A stretch of DNA of 42,422 nt from Bradyrhizobium sp. Leo170 (GTDB lineage Bacteria > Pseudomonadota > Alphaproteobacteria > Rhizobiales > Xanthobacteraceae): contig NZ_PSRR01000028.1 of NCBI RefSeq assembly GCF_004296405.1, positions 1-42,422 of the forward strand. Reading direction: 5' to 3'. Shown in pieces: positions 7,480 to 17,143 of the stretch; within the stretch, counting starts at the first letter, position 1; each line of letters begins with the position of its first letter. The notes below the pieces were generated by a model, which saw only the letters and a list, made by a program, of their open reading frames with translations, had not been told where the DNA came from and ran no database searches. The position numbers and the translations under genes are program-made.

Positions 7480-9300
7480 TCAAGGCCCCGCGCCGAGCCG
7501 GCGGTCCAGGTTGAACGCGGCGCTTATCAACCCGATGTGAGTGAATGCCTGCGGGAAGTTGCCCAGCGCTTCGCCACACGGACCTGTCTCCTCGGCGTAC
7601 AGACCGAGGTGGTTGGCGTAGGTCAACATCTTTTCGAAGATGAAGCGGGCCTCCTCGGCGCGGCCCGCCCGGGCCAGCGCTTCCACCAGCCAGAACGTAC
7701 ACATATTGAACGTCCCCTCGCTCCCGGTCAGGCCGTCGCCGGCTCCTCTGCCGATCTCGTAGCGGTGCACCAGGCTGTCGGAGACCAGCTCCGCCATGGT
7801 CCGGTCCAGCGTCCCGCGCATGCGGGGGTCGGTCGGCGACAGGAAGAAGACGAGCGGCATGATCAGATTGGACGCATCCACCGCGTCAGTGGCGAAGTGC
7901 TGCACGAAAGTCTGCCGCTCCGTGTCCCAGCCGTGCGTCATGATGGCCTCGTAGATGCGGTCCCGCTCCGCGGCCAGGCGGGTGCGGTCCAGCGGCAGGC
8001 TCCGCTTCTGCGCAAGGCGGATCGCCCGATCCAGCGCCACCCAGCACTGCACTTTGGAGTAGACGAACTGCTGCTGTCCACCGCGCACCTCCCAGATGCC
8101 ATCGTCGGCTCGCTCCCAGTTGTTCGTCACCCAGTCCAGCATCTTGCGCAAATGGCACCAGGAATCATAGGCGATCGGCGTCCCGTACTTGTCGTACAGG
8201 TAGACGGCGTCCATCAACTCGCCATAGATGTCGAGCTGCAACTGGTCGGCAGCGGCGTTGCCGACTCGCACCGGACGCGAGCCGCGGTAGCCATCGAGGT
8301 GGCCGAGGACCTCCTCGGGCAACTCGCGCCCGCCGTCGATGCGATACATAGTCTGCAACGGGTCGCCCCGGGTGCCCTCAACGGCCCGTTGCTCCAACCA
8401 GGCCATGAACTGCTCTGCCTCCGACGTCAGCCCCAGGCGCAGGAAGGCGTAATTGGTGAAAGCGGCGTCGCGCACCCAAGTGTAGCGATAGTCCCAGTTG
8501 CGCACCCCGCCGATCTCTTCCGGCAGCCCGCAGGTCGGCGCCGCCACGATCGCGCCGGTCGGCGCGAACGTCAGCAGCTTCAACACCAGCGCCGAGCGGT
8601 GGACCATCTCGCGCCAGCGACCTGAATAGTTGCACTTCCTCAGCCACTGCCGCCAAAAGGCCAGGGTCTGCGTCAGGGCCTCCGTGCCGACCAGCCGCGC
8701 CTCGAGCAGGACCCCGTCATGAACGCTGTCGTGGCCGTTCTCCTCCACCTGGCGGAGGATGAACGTGGTCGTCTCGCCGGGGTTGAGGACGAACTCGGCA
8801 GCGACGCCGTCGCCCTGCCGACCAAGCGGGAAGCGGCTGACTAGCGAGACTTTCATGCCTTGCGCCTCGAAGATCGCTCCCCGGCCCTCCAGGACGACCT
8901 GGTGGGGCCGGCGGGCGAAGTCGAAAGCCGGCCGGCAGTCGAGGCGGAAGCGGACCGACCCGCGCACCGCCCGCACCACCCGGACGATCTGATGGATCTT
9001 TCTGATCTCGCGCGCGCTTTGGACCGGCATGAAGTCCACGACCTCACCGACGCCCTGGTCGCTAAGAAAGCGCGTCACCAGAACGTTGCTGTCAGGCATG
9101 TACATCTGTTTGTGCTGCGCCTCGTAGAGACTGGCGATGCGGAATGAGCCCCCTTTCTGGTCGTCGAGGATCGCCGCGAAGACGCTCGGCGAGTCAAAGT
9201 GCGGCAGGCAGCACCAGTCGATGGAGCCGTCGATGCCAACCAGGGCAACGGTGTGCAGGTCGCCGATGACGCCGTAGGACTCGATCGGCTTGTAGCCCAT
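7480..9300 (-). CDS. GH15 glucoamylase/trehalase-like glycoside hydrolase
   Basis: This 606-residue cytosolic enzyme belongs to glycoside hydrolase family 15, which releases glucose from alpha-glucans or, in some clades, trehalose. It has the N-terminal beta-sandwich with [14 protein letters not shown] and [15 protein letters not shown] (residues 9-38), then an (alpha/alpha)6 barrel with [15 protein letters not shown] (267-281). Glu404 in GIWEVRGG is the likely acid and Glu571 in [10 protein letters not shown] the likely base. The frame is open upstream to 9411, but the ATG at 9300 is preferred: GGAGGAGA lies about 9 bases upstream and homologues start with this [14 protein letters not shown] sequence. 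A HEAT-repeat gene follows after 10 bases. The debranching enzyme gene lies upstream on the same strand, 228 bases away. Confidence 0.92.
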   Translation of the reverse strand: MGYKPIESYGVIGDLHTVALVGIDGSIDWCCLPHFDSPSVFAAILDDQKGGSFRIASLYEAQHKQMYMPDSNVLVTRFLSDQGVGEVVDFMPVQSAREIRKIHQIVRVVRAVRGSVRFRLDCRPAFDFARRPHQVVLEGRGAIFEAQGMKVSLVSRFPLGRQGDGVAAEFVLNPGETTTFILRQVEENGHDSVHDGVLLEARLVGTEALTQTLAFWRQWLRKCNYSGRWREMVHRSALVLKLLTFAPTGAIVAAPTCGLPEEIGGVRNWDYRYTWVRDAAFTNYAFLRLGLTSEAEQFMAWLEQRAVEGTRGDPLQTMYRIDGGRELPEEVLGHLDGYRGSRPVRVGNAAADQLQLDIYGELMDAVYLYDKYGTPIAYDSWCHLRKMLDWVTNNWERADDGIWEVRGGQQQFVYSKVQCWVALDRAIRLAQKRSLPLDRTRLAAERDRIYEAIMTHGWDTERQTFVQHFATDAVDASNLIMPLVFFLSPTDPRMRGTLDRTMAELVSDSLVHRYEIGRGAGDGLTGSEGTFNMCTFWLVEALARAGRAEEARFIFEKMLTYANHLGLYAEETGPCGEALGNFPQAFTHIGLISAAFNLDRRLGAGP

Positions 9301-9441
9301 GATCTCGTCTCCTCCGCTCGCTCGACGCTGATCGAGCCCCACGATGGGCGTATCGTCAATGCCCTGAGGCGGCGAAAAGACACACCGGATATTCAACTTT
9401 TTTGCTTGCAACCCTCGCCCGCGGCCGCTCGCCAGTAAGAT

Positions 9442-9456
9442 TTCTGAAATTCAGAA
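9442..9456. promoter_or_regulatory. 15-bp perfect palindrome upstream of the GH15 gene
   Basis: TTCTGAA-A-TTCAGAA is a perfect inverted repeat around a single base, in the 228-base gap between the debranching-enzyme gene and the GH15 gene. It has no following T-run. It could be an operator for the GH15/HEAT operon; the binding protein is unknown. Confidence 0.35.
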
Positions 9457-9528
9457 TCCGCTAAGAGGTCCGAAAAACATCGTTCGCATCGAGATCAACT
9501 GGTCTGCACTTTCGATAGCTTAAGCGTT

Positions 9529-11694
9529 CTACGCTGAATGTGGAAACTCCAGCCGTGCACCGAAGGGCCTCCTTTGGACGGCTCCTGGAGCGCCTCGCAG
9601 GACGTCAAAGCGCGTCTCATCGCCATCGCGCCAGAAACGGATGTCGAATAGCCCTGTACCAAGCCGCAGATCGAGTACGGTCAGATCGGGCAACCATTGC
9701 GGCAGAGATGGATCAACGTACAGCTTTCCCTTCGGAGCGTCCGGCGCGAACCCAAGTATCGCCTGCAGAAATGCGAAGACCGACCCCGCTGCCCAGGCCT
9801 GTGGGATGTTGGCGCCAAGATATTGAACGGGAAAGCTCCTTCGATCACGCTCGATCGTCGTATAGAGCTCCGGCAACTGATTGGACAGGAAGTGGCTTCC
9901 TGCATCGCTGATATCGCGCGCGATCCTTGCGGCCTCTGCGTGGAATCCATATCGTTTGAAGCCGAGAGCGATGACGGCATTGTCGTGGGGCCAGACCGAC
10001 CCGGTTTGGTAATTGTATGGGTTGAACGCTGGGTTCGAGGCCGACAGCGTGCGGATGCCCCAACCGCTCCACATGTCCAATGCCATGAGACGTTGCACGA
10101 CCTTTCCGGCGCGTTCCTGCGGAACGATGCCTGACCACAAGCAATGGCCGGCATTGGAGGCAACCGTGAGGACCCTTTTCTTTTCGCCATCCAGCGCCAG
10201 GGCGTAGAAACCCAACTCCTCATCCCAGAAGGTCTCGTTGAACCGTTTGAAGAGTGCTGCGGCTTTCCTTCGCAGATCCGCGGCACGGCGTGTCTTGCCG
10301 AGTTCATCGAACACTTCCGCCATGCGCAGCCAGGCGTCATAGACATAGCCCTGCAACTCGCACAGCGCCTTCGGTCCCTTGACAAGCGATCCGTCAGGAT
10401 AAACCACACTGTCTCCGGAATCCTTCCAGCCCATATTCTCGTAGCCGACCGGAGAGCGGGTCTGATATTCCTGGAATCCATCGTCGTCGCTATCACCGTG
10501 GTTGTCTATCCAGGACAGGCATCCCTCCGCGGTCTCAAGATGCTGATCCAACAGCGCCCTGTCGCCCGTTGCCCGCCAGGCCGCATGTAGCGTGATGAGA
10601 TAGAGCGGCGTCGCATCGGCCGTGCCGTAATATGGCGTGTGCGGGATCAGTTTGAAATGAGCGAGTTCTCCGTAGCGGATTTCATGCAGGATCTTTCCCG
10701 GCTCCGCGTCACGATAATCGTCCCGTTCCTTCGCCTGGAGCGAGCCCAGGATGTCGAGCGTTCCACGGGCGAAATCTGGATAGATCAGCATGTTCTGTAG
10801 CGACACGATCAAGCTGTCCCGGCCGAACGGAGCCACAAACCACGGCAAGCCGGCGGCAGGCAGGAACACCATGTGATCGGTGCCGGCGATCGGGAGCCGA
10901 AGCGCCGCCATGTCCTCCAGCGCCTGGCGATAAAGGCGGTAGAACTCCTCGTTACTGCAGCGGATCTTCAGTACCGATTGCAGCCAGTCCGAGAGCGCCT
11001 CGGCGTGGCGGGTTCGTTCATGGTTGTGCACACACGCGTCCGGTGCAGCGAAGTGTCGGTCGCCGTCCTCCAACGCATAGAGCAAGCAGCAATGCCAAGC
11101 TTCGCCCGCCTCGAGGCTGATTTCGAAGCTCAATCGGCCATTGGCGTACTCGATTTCGCTCTGGCGATGTACAGGAGCAACGGTTACTGCGCGGACGAAA
11201 TCGCTGTTGCGATAGCATGTGCGAAGTTCCTGGTTCGCCGACGACCATGTCGTGGTGATCCGCCCGCGGCGCACAATATCGCCCGATTTTACCTCGAAAA
11301 TGTCTGCGAAGTCCGACCGTATCGCGATCTCGAGCTGGAAGCGTACCCGCTTCGTGCCGTGATTTGTAATGTCGAGATCCTCGTGCATCCCGCCATTGAT
11401 GTATCGGCTGATCACGAAACCGAGCGTGCGCGGCGGGATCAAGCCGTCGGCGGAGGGAATCCCGGGGTTCGTAAGATAAATTCGGGACGCGTAATGGGTG
11501 ATGGAACCTCCATTGAGAAGATCCCAGGGTTCACCATTTGCGTAGACGGCCCAGCTGCTGATTACCCTTGTATCAAGGAAATAAAGTCCCTTTTCAGTTG
11601 GCCAGTTGATTTGTGCGTCTGGTTCGCTGACCAGCACTGTTTGCCCCTGATGGATCGAGATTTGATGCGGACCAACCTGAACCTTAAATGGCAT
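9529..11694 (-). CDS. Glycogen-debranching-type amylo-alpha-1,6-glucosidase
   Basis: The 721-residue product has the two-part structure of the bacterial debranching glucosidases: an N-terminal GDE_N_bis domain (about 1-200, with GLYFLDTRVISSW near residue 38) and a C-terminal (alpha/alpha)6 catalytic domain. The latter shows LPWFVAPFGRDSL, a MGWKDSGDSVV stretch and YQTGSVWPHDNA, where the acidic residues line the active site in this family. The ATG at 11694 is chosen over the longer frame (to 11751) because GGGAG lies 7 bases upstream and the domain begins at once. There is no signal peptide. With GH15 it would free glucose from branched glucans. It is divergent from the sugar-phosphate operon starting at 12163. 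Confidence 0.9.
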   Translation of the reverse strand: MPFKVQVGPHQISIHQGQTVLVSEPDAQINWPTEKGLYFLDTRVISSWAVYANGEPWDLLNGGSITHYASRIYLTNPGIPSADGLIPPRTLGFVISRYINGGMHEDLDITNHGTKRVRFQLEIAIRSDFADIFEVKSGDIVRRGRITTTWSSANQELRTCYRNSDFVRAVTVAPVHRQSEIEYANGRLSFEISLEAGEAWHCCLLYALEDGDRHFAAPDACVHNHERTRHAEALSDWLQSVLKIRCSNEEFYRLYRQALEDMAALRLPIAGTDHMVFLPAAGLPWFVAPFGRDSLIVSLQNMLIYPDFARGTLDILGSLQAKERDDYRDAEPGKILHEIRYGELAHFKLIPHTPYYGTADATPLYLITLHAAWRATGDRALLDQHLETAEGCLSWIDNHGDSDDDGFQEYQTRSPVGYENMGWKDSGDSVVYPDGSLVKGPKALCELQGYVYDAWLRMAEVFDELGKTRRAADLRRKAAALFKRFNETFWDEELGFYALALDGEKKRVLTVASNAGHCLWSGIVPQERAGKVVQRLMALDMWSGWGIRTLSASNPAFNPYNYQTGSVWPHDNAVIALGFKRYGFHAEAARIARDISDAGSHFLSNQLPELYTTIERDRRSFPVQYLGANIPQAWAAGSVFAFLQAILGFAPDAPKGKLYVDPSLPQWLPDLTVLDLRLGTGLFDIRFWRDGDETRFDVLRGAPGAVQRRPFGARLEFPHSA

Positions 11695-12162
11695 GGGATG
11701 CTCCCGAATTCGACCACTTGGTGCCCGCGATCGCAACAATGCCATCAACAACGACCAGATGAGGCTGCAAGCTTCTCTAGAAGCATTGCTAAGGCAGAAG
11801 CATTACGCGTTTCGGTCTCATCTGCCAGCTGGATTTAGGTTTCCGACAAGAACGAACGATACCTTGCTCCCCCTCGGGGCCCGGTGGGGATCTTATTTCC
11901 GCACACGCGCTGGCTCAAAGGACTCAGGCGCCGCAGTCGCAAATGCCTGTAGCGAATAGGTCAGCGTTTCAGACGCACATCCCTTCGAGTGGCGAACTAT
12001 CATAACGCTGGAGGGCTGGTCGTTGCTTCTCCGAAGAAGTCGCGCTACCAGTGGGCGGGCGCGCGCACGGGCCTTGATACGGAGATGCCCTAGTACGAAG
12101 TGTTCCGAGTTCAGTTCTTTCCGCCGCACGCGCCGGAAGGACCAAGCTGAAGGGGCGAGACC
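11695..12162. promoter_or_regulatory. Divergent promoter region between glucosidase genes and sugar-phosphate operon
   Basis: These 468 bases separate the leftward debranching-enzyme gene from the rightward nine-gene cluster and must hold promoters for both. I see no gene. A GC-rich inverted repeat (TCCCC at 11868-11872, GGGGA at 11886-11890) is present. No convincing -35/-10 pair or shared operator could be picked out by eye. Confidence 0.5.
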
Positions 12163-12783
12163 ATGAGCGCCGTCCTTCCGATCGTTTGCCTTGCAAGGCA
12201 TGGCGAGACCGCGTGGAGCCTCTCAGGCCAGCATACCGGCCTCACAGATTTGCCTCTCACCGAGCGCGGCGAGCTCAATGCGCAGAGTTTGGGCTCGCGG
12301 TTGCTGGGTTTCACTTTCGCGAAAGTGTTCACGAGCCCCCTGAAGCGAGCGGTCCGGACGTCTGAGTTGGCTGGCTTCGGCGTCGAAGCGGAACCCGACC
12401 GCGATCTGCTGGAATGGAACTACGGCCAATACGAGGGGCGTCGCACAAAGGAGATCCATGAAGAGCGTCCTGGCTGGCAATTGTTTCGCGACGGCTGTCC
12501 GGGAGGAGAAACACCGAACCAAGTCGGCGCCCGGGCCGATCGCATTGTGGAGCGCGTTCGCAACGTCCCAGGGAACGTGTTATTGTTTTCGAGCGGACAT
12601 TTTCTCCGAGTTTTGGCGGCACGCTGGTTAGGCCTCGATGCGGGGGCCGGACGGTTCTTCACGCTCGACACTGCAAGCCTGAGCATACTTGGGTACGAAC
12701 ACGATCAGTCAGAACCAGCGATCCGGTTGTGGAATGACACCCGACGCGTCGAAGGTCGGTTAGCACCAGCCTTCGCACACTGA
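12163..12783 (+). CDS. Histidine phosphatase (phosphoglycerate-mutase-like)
   Basis: This 206-residue member of the histidine phosphatase superfamily has the catalytic RHGET motif at residues 12-16, the SGQHTGLTDLPLT stretch, a second phosphate-binding Arg in SPLKRA, the acid Glu in LEWNYGQYEG, and the second catalytic His in SSGHFLRV. It is short and cofactor-independent in style, like sugar-phosphate or fructose-2,6-bisphosphatase-like phosphatases (SixA/GpmB/TIGAR type), rather than a glycolytic mutase. It is the first gene of the sugar-phosphate cluster, so a phosphosugar is a likely substrate, but this is inferred only from context. AAGGGG lies about 10 bases before the ATG. Confidence 0.87.
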   Translation: MSAVLPIVCLARHGETAWSLSGQHTGLTDLPLTERGELNAQSLGSRLLGFTFAKVFTSPLKRAVRTSELAGFGVEAEPDRDLLEWNYGQYEGRRTKEIHEERPGWQLFRDGCPGGETPNQVGARADRIVERVRNVPGNVLLFSSGHFLRVLAARWLGLDAGAGRFFTLDTASLSILGYEHDQSEPAIRLWNDTRRVEGRLAPAFAH

Positions 12784-12886
12784 GATTTAGAAGCGCCAGT
12801 CGGAGTAACATACTCTTGAATATGCCCCGTGCGTGTTAGGCGCGCACGCTGAGCATATTGCAGAGAGTTGCGTAAGGGTAAGACCG

Positions 12887-13576
12887 ATGAATCAGGTCGT
12901 CTTTCTGGTCGATGTCGACAATACGCTTCTCGACAACGACCACATCCAGGCTGACATCAAGGCCCACCTCGAGCGCCAGTACGGTGCCGCCTGTCGCGAC
13001 CGGTACTGGGCAATTCTCGACGACCTGTTTGTCGAACTGGGGTATCGAGACTATCTCGGTGCACTGCAGCGGTACCGTGTCGAACACCCGCAGGACATGC
13101 ATCTGTTGTCCATGTCTTCGTTCCTGGTCGATTACCCGTTCGCCAATCGTCTGTACCCGGGATCGCTGGATGTGCTCGAACGACTGCGTCAGCGGGGCCC
13201 AACCGTCCTTCTCACTGATGGCGACGTTGTTTTTCAACCGCGTAAGGTTGAGCGCTCCGGCCTTTCAGAGGCAGTCAACGCGCATGTGTTGATCTACATC
13301 CACAAGGAACTCGCGCTCGACGATGTCGCGTCCCGCTATCCGGCACTGCACTACGTCCTGGTGGACGACAAGCCGCGAATCCTCGCCGCGGTCAAGGAAG
13401 CTTGGGGCAGTCGCGTCACCACTATTTTCCCTCGACAGGGACAATATGCGCATGACGCGAAGGCGCTCGCCTCCTTCACACCCGACGTGACGGTGGACCG
13501 GATCGGAGACCTGCTCGACTGTGATCTGGGTCGCCTGCTTGCGGCAATCCCTCAACTCGAAGCTGTGCGGAGGTGA
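12887..13576 (+). CDS. HAD-superfamily hydrolase
   Basis: This 229-residue protein has the HAD nucleophile motif DVDNTLLDND at about 8-17 (nucleophile plus general acid two residues on), motif II in VLLTDGD at about 108, a Lys after it, and motif IV VLVDDKPR near 163. The cap inserted between motifs I and II is helical. The ATG at 12887 is preferred over the longer frame from 12833, because the HAD core starts at once and GTAAGGGTAA precedes it. It ends 4 bases before the transaldolase gene. Together with the preceding histidine phosphatase it may trim sugar phosphates, but the substrate cannot be read from the sequence. Confidence 0.85.
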   Translation: MNQVVFLVDVDNTLLDNDHIQADIKAHLERQYGAACRDRYWAILDDLFVELGYRDYLGALQRYRVEHPQDMHLLSMSSFLVDYPFANRLYPGSLDVLERLRQRGPTVLLTDGDVVFQPRKVERSGLSEAVNAHVLIYIHKELALDDVASRYPALHYVLVDDKPRILAAVKEAWGSRVTTIFPRQGQYAHDAKALASFTPDVTVDRIGDLLDCDLGRLLAAIPQLEAVRR

Positions 13577-13580
13577 AGCG

Positions 13581-14666
13581 ATGAAGGCAACGCAAAAGCT
13601 CCACGAGCTCGGACAGAGCGTTTGGCTCGACAACATCACGCGCGACCTGCTAACGAGCGGCACTTTGAAGCGCTACATTGCCGACTTGTCGCTGTCGGGG
13701 CTCACATCGAACCCGACAATCTTCGATCACGCGATCAAGAACAGCTCTCATTATGATTCTGCGATCCGCAGCAAGCTGAACGAGGGAAAGTCGGGTGAGA
13801 CGCTGTTCTTCGAACTAGCAATCGAAGACCTGGCGCAGGCAGCGGACCTGTTCTGCCCGATTTGGGACCGCACCAATGGTGTAGACGGATGGGTCTCGCT
13901 CGAGGTCTCGCCACTCCTTGCACATGATACGGCGAGCACAATCGCAGCCGCCAGGGAGTTGCACGCACAGGCGAAGCGCCCCAACCTCTTCATCAAGATA
14001 CCCGGCACCAGGGAAGGGCTGCCCGCCATCGAAGAGGCAATTTTCGCCGGCGTGCCCGTGAATGTGACCCTGTTGTTCAGCCGAGAGCACTACCGCGCCG
14101 CGGCCGAGGCATATCTGCGGGGCATCGAGCGGCGCATTGCAGCCGGTCTGAATCCAAATGTTGGCTCCGTTGCATCGGTCTTCGTCAGTCGCTGGGATGC
14201 CGCCGTCGCCAACAAGGTTCCCGCGCCTTTACAGAACAAGCTCGGTATCGCAATCGCGAAACGAACATACAAGACAGCCTGCGAGTTGGTCGGCTCAGCA
14301 CGCTCGCGGCGTATTTACAACGAGGGTGGGCGGCCACAGCGCCTGCTATGGGCGAGCACGGGAACCAAGGATCCCGCGGCATCCGACGTCCTGTACATCA
14401 AGGCGCTGGCCGCGCCGCTCACGGTCAACACCATGCCGGAAAGCACGGTGAAGGCCCTCGCCGACCACGGAGACGTTGGAGAGATGTTGGCGGCCGATGG
14501 CGGCGACTCCGAAGAGGTGCTGTCGCAATTTGCAAAGGCCGGCATCGATGTCGATGCGTTAGCAGCAACGTTGCAGGACGAGGGCGCCAAGTCGTTTGTC
14601 AAATCCTGGAACGAACTGCTGGACGTTATCTCTGCCAAAACCGAGGTGCTCAAGAAGGCAAGCTAG
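13581..14666 (+). CDS. tal: Transaldolase
   Basis: This 361-residue transaldolase moves dihydroxyacetone units between sedoheptulose-7-phosphate and glyceraldehyde-3-phosphate. The early SLSGLTSNPTIFDHAI stretch (37-52), the Schiff-base Lys139 in NLFIKIPGT, and NVTLLFSREHY and VFVSRWD further on are characteristic. Its length matches the longer transaldolase class found with pgi/zwf in actinobacteria and cyanobacteria. The start at 13581 is set by AGGTGA 7 bases upstream; the frame itself is open from 13521 within the HAD gene. It is fourth-base spaced from the HAD gene and 27 bases ahead of the glucokinase gene. Confidence 0.95.
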   Translation: MKATQKLHELGQSVWLDNITRDLLTSGTLKRYIADLSLSGLTSNPTIFDHAIKNSSHYDSAIRSKLNEGKSGETLFFELAIEDLAQAADLFCPIWDRTNGVDGWVSLEVSPLLAHDTASTIAAARELHAQAKRPNLFIKIPGTREGLPAIEEAIFAGVPVNVTLLFSREHYRAAAEAYLRGIERRIAAGLNPNVGSVASVFVSRWDAAVANKVPAPLQNKLGIAIAKRTYKTACELVGSARSRRIYNEGGRPQRLLWASTGTKDPAASDVLYIKALAAPLTVNTMPESTVKALADHGDVGEMLAADGGDSEEVLSQFAKAGIDVDALAATLQDEGAKSFVKSWNELLDVISAKTEVLKKAS

Positions 14667-14693
14667 GTTGCAATCGAGACTAAGGTCCTCCCA

Positions 14694-15401
14694 ATGAATA
14701 TACTGGTCGTCGACGTTGGCGGCACCCACGTCAAGATCCTTGCCTCCGGCGAAAAAGAGAAACGAGAAATTGACTCCGGGCCGACCCTGACGGCACGGCA
14801 GATGGTATCGAGCGTCAAGAAACTGGCCGATGGTTGGGAATATGACGTGGTGTCGATTGGTTATCCGGGCCCCGTAGTGCATGACCGGCCTGTGACCGAA
14901 CCTCACAACCTCGGAAAAGGCTGGATTGGTTTCAACTTCACTGCAGCATTCAAACTGCCGACGAAAGTCATCAACGATGCCGCGATGCAGGCGCTCGGCA
15001 GCTACCGGGGCGGCAAAATGTTGTTTCTAGGGCTCGGGACGGGGCTTGGCTCGACGATGATCGTGGACGGCATTGTCCAGCCAATGGAGCTTGGCCATTT
15101 GCCCTACAAGAAGCGTACCTACGAGGATTATGTTGGCGCTCGCGCGCTGGAAGAATTTGGGAAGAAGGCATGGCGAAAGCGCGTCGAGGATGTTGTTGAA
15201 TGCCTGGTTGCGGCACTCCAACCCGATGACGTCGTGCTGGGCGGCGGCAACGCCAAGAAGCTGAAACAACTGCCGCCATCGTGCCGGCACGGGGATAACG
15301 CGAACGCGTTCAAGGGCGGATTCCGGATGTGGGAAGGCCCGCTGGCGGAGAAGAGTGCTCGCTCGCGCAAGCAAGCTGCGCAAGCCGCCATGATGCGTTA
15401 G
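14694..15401 (+). CDS. ppgK: Polyphosphate glucokinase (ROK family)
   Basis: The 235-residue product is a ROK-fold sugar kinase: the phosphate loop DVGGTHVKI starts at Asp7, the catalytic base is Asp95 in NDAAMQALG, GLGTGLGSTMIVDG lies at about 113-126, and MELGHLPYKKRTYEDYVG follows from residue 131. This last stretch replaces the zinc-binding Cys cluster of ATP-type ROK kinases and is typical of strictly polyphosphate-using or dual glucokinases. It would make glucose-6-phosphate without ATP, feeding Pgi and Zwf encoded next to it. ATP use cannot be excluded from sequence. The ATG at 14694 is preceded by AAGGTCC, a modest ribosome site. Confidence 0.88.
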   Translation: MNILVVDVGGTHVKILASGEKEKREIDSGPTLTARQMVSSVKKLADGWEYDVVSIGYPGPVVHDRPVTEPHNLGKGWIGFNFTAAFKLPTKVINDAAMQALGSYRGGKMLFLGLGTGLGSTMIVDGIVQPMELGHLPYKKRTYEDYVGARALEEFGKKAWRKRVEDVVECLVAALQPDDVVLGGGNAKKLKQLPPSCRHGDNANAFKGGFRMWEGPLAEKSARSRKQAAQAAMMR

Positions 15402-15413
15402 CAGGAGCGATGA

Positions 15414-17048
15414 ATGCCAACAGCCACGAAATCAGTCACTGTACTTCCCGCCTGGAACGCTCTGTCGGCACATTTTCAGAAGGTCGGCCGCTTACATCTG
15501 CGCGAGCTTTTTGCTCAAGACCCCAAACGCGGTGACCGTTTGACGAGCGAGGCAGCAGGACTCTACCTCGACTACTCCAAGAACCGCATAACCGATGAAA
15601 CGCTGAATCTGCTGCTGCAACTGGCCGAACAGTCGGGACTGCGGGCGCGGATCGATGCGATGTTCAGCGGCGAGAAGATCAATACTTCCGAGAAGCGGGC
15701 CGTTCTGCACGTAGCGCTGCGCACGCCGAAAGGGCAATCGATCCTGGTTGATGGCGAGGACGTTGTACCCCAGGTCCATACGGTACTCGACCGCATGACC
15801 GACTTCTCCAATCGCCTACGCCGCGGCGCGTGGCACGGCCACACCGGCAAGCCGGTCTGTAACATCGTCAACATCGGCATCGGCGGCTCCGATCTCGGGC
15901 CCGTGATGGCCTATGAGGCGCTCAAACACTACAGCGACCGCGCGATGACGTTCCGGTTCGTCTCCAACGTGGACGGAACCGATTTCGCGGAGGCGACCCG
16001 CGATCTCGATCCGGCGGAGACCCTGTTCATTATCTCTTCCAAGACCTTCACAACGCTGGAGACCATGACCAATGCCCGGAGCGCGCGCAATTGGTCGCTC
16101 ACGGCACTTGGGGGTGACGAGAAGTCGGTCGCGAAGCATTTCGTCGCGGTGTCGACCAACGCAAAGGAAGTGACCAATTTCGGCATCGACACCGCTAACA
16201 TGTTTGGCTTCTGGGACTGGGTCGGCGGACGGTACTCCATGGACTCAGCGATCGGACTCTCGACGATGCTTGCCATCGGCCCGGACAACTTTCGCGCCAT
16301 GCTTGGCGGCTTCCATGAGATGGATGAGCATTTTCGCACCGCGCCGTTCGAGCGCAACCTGCCCGTGCTGATGGGGCTGCTTGCCATTTGGTACAATAAT
16401 TTCTTCGGCGCGCAGACGGTTGCCGTGTTGCCGTACGAGCAATACCTGAAACGATTTCCGGCCTATCTCCAGCAATTGACGATGGAGAGCAATGGAAAGC
16501 ACGTCACGCGCGAGGGCAATTCTGTCGCGCATGACACCGGTCCGATTTATTGGGGCGAGCCCGGAACCAACGGCCAGCACTCGTTCTATCAGCTCATCCA
16601 TCAGGGCACTCGCCTCATTCCCTGCGACTTCATCGCCTTTCAGAAGACACTCAACCAAGTTGGGGAGCAACATGACATGTTGATCGCGAACGTCTTTGCG
16701 CAGGGCGAAGCGCTCGCATTCGGCAAGACGGCCGACGAAGTTAAGGCGGAGGGTTCGCCCGACTGGCTCGTTCCACATCGCGTGTTCGAAGGAAACCGGC
16801 CCTCCAACACGATTCTGCTGGAACGGCTGACACCCGCCGCACTCGGTAAGCTGGTTGCACTTTACGAACACAGCGTCTTCACGCAGGGGACGATCTGGAA
16901 CATCGATTCATTCGACCAGTGGGGCGTTGAGCTTGGCAAGGTTTTGGCCCAGCGCATCATCCCGGAACTCACCAGCGAGATTGAACCGAAGCTCGGCCAC
17001 GACAGTTCAACCAACGCCCTGATTAGACGATACCGTACGTTCAGGTAG
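15414..17048 (+). CDS. pgi: Glucose-6-phosphate isomerase
   Basis: This 544-residue isomerase interconverts glucose-6-phosphate and fructose-6-phosphate. It shows the [17 protein letters not shown] stretch (about 152-168), [20 protein letters not shown] (about 205-215), a [13 protein letters not shown] loop and [13 protein letters not shown] (about 380-392), which carry the catalytic Glu and His of the family. Two ATGs overlap at the start (15410 and 15414). The second is in frame and has AGGAG 6 bases upstream. The gene begins 12 bases after ppgK. In this cluster it can return fructose-6-phosphate made by Tkt and Tal to glucose-6-phosphate, closing an oxidative pentose-phosphate cycle. Confidence 0.97.
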   Translation: MPTATKSVTVLPAWNALSAHFQKVGRLHLRELFAQDPKRGDRLTSEAAGLYLDYSKNRITDETLNLLLQLAEQSGLRARIDAMFSGEKINTSEKRAVLHVALRTPKGQSILVDGEDVVPQVHTVLDRMTDFSNRLRRGAWHGHTGKPVCNIVNIGIGGSDLGPVMAYEALKHYSDRAMTFRFVSNVDGTDFAEATRDLDPAETLFIISSKTFTTLETMTNARSARNWSLTALGGDEKSVAKHFVAVSTNAKEVTNFGIDTANMFGFWDWVGGRYSMDSAIGLSTMLAIGPDNFRAMLGGFHEMDEHFRTAPFERNLPVLMGLLAIWYNNFFGAQTVAVLPYEQYLKRFPAYLQQLTMESNGKHVTREGNSVAHDTGPIYWGEPGTNGQHSFYQLIHQGTRLIPCDFIAFQKTLNQVGEQHDMLIANVFAQGEALAFGKTADEVKAEGSPDWLVPHRVFEGNRPSNTILLERLTPAALGKLVALYEHSVFTQGTIWNIDSFDQWGVELGKVLAQRIIPELTSEIEPKLGHDSSTNALIRRYRTFR

Positions 17049-17143
17049 GAGCACCCATAAATACCGATCTCGAGGCGCCGAGAAATCTGGGCACCGGAGA
17101 GCAAACCACGTCGTAGCAGCAACATCCTTCAGAGGAGCCACCC

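Noticed and set aside
7468..8625. 385-codon plus-strand open frame opposite GH15
   Set aside because: Antisense to a clear GH15 gene; a product of high GC, with no recognisable motif.
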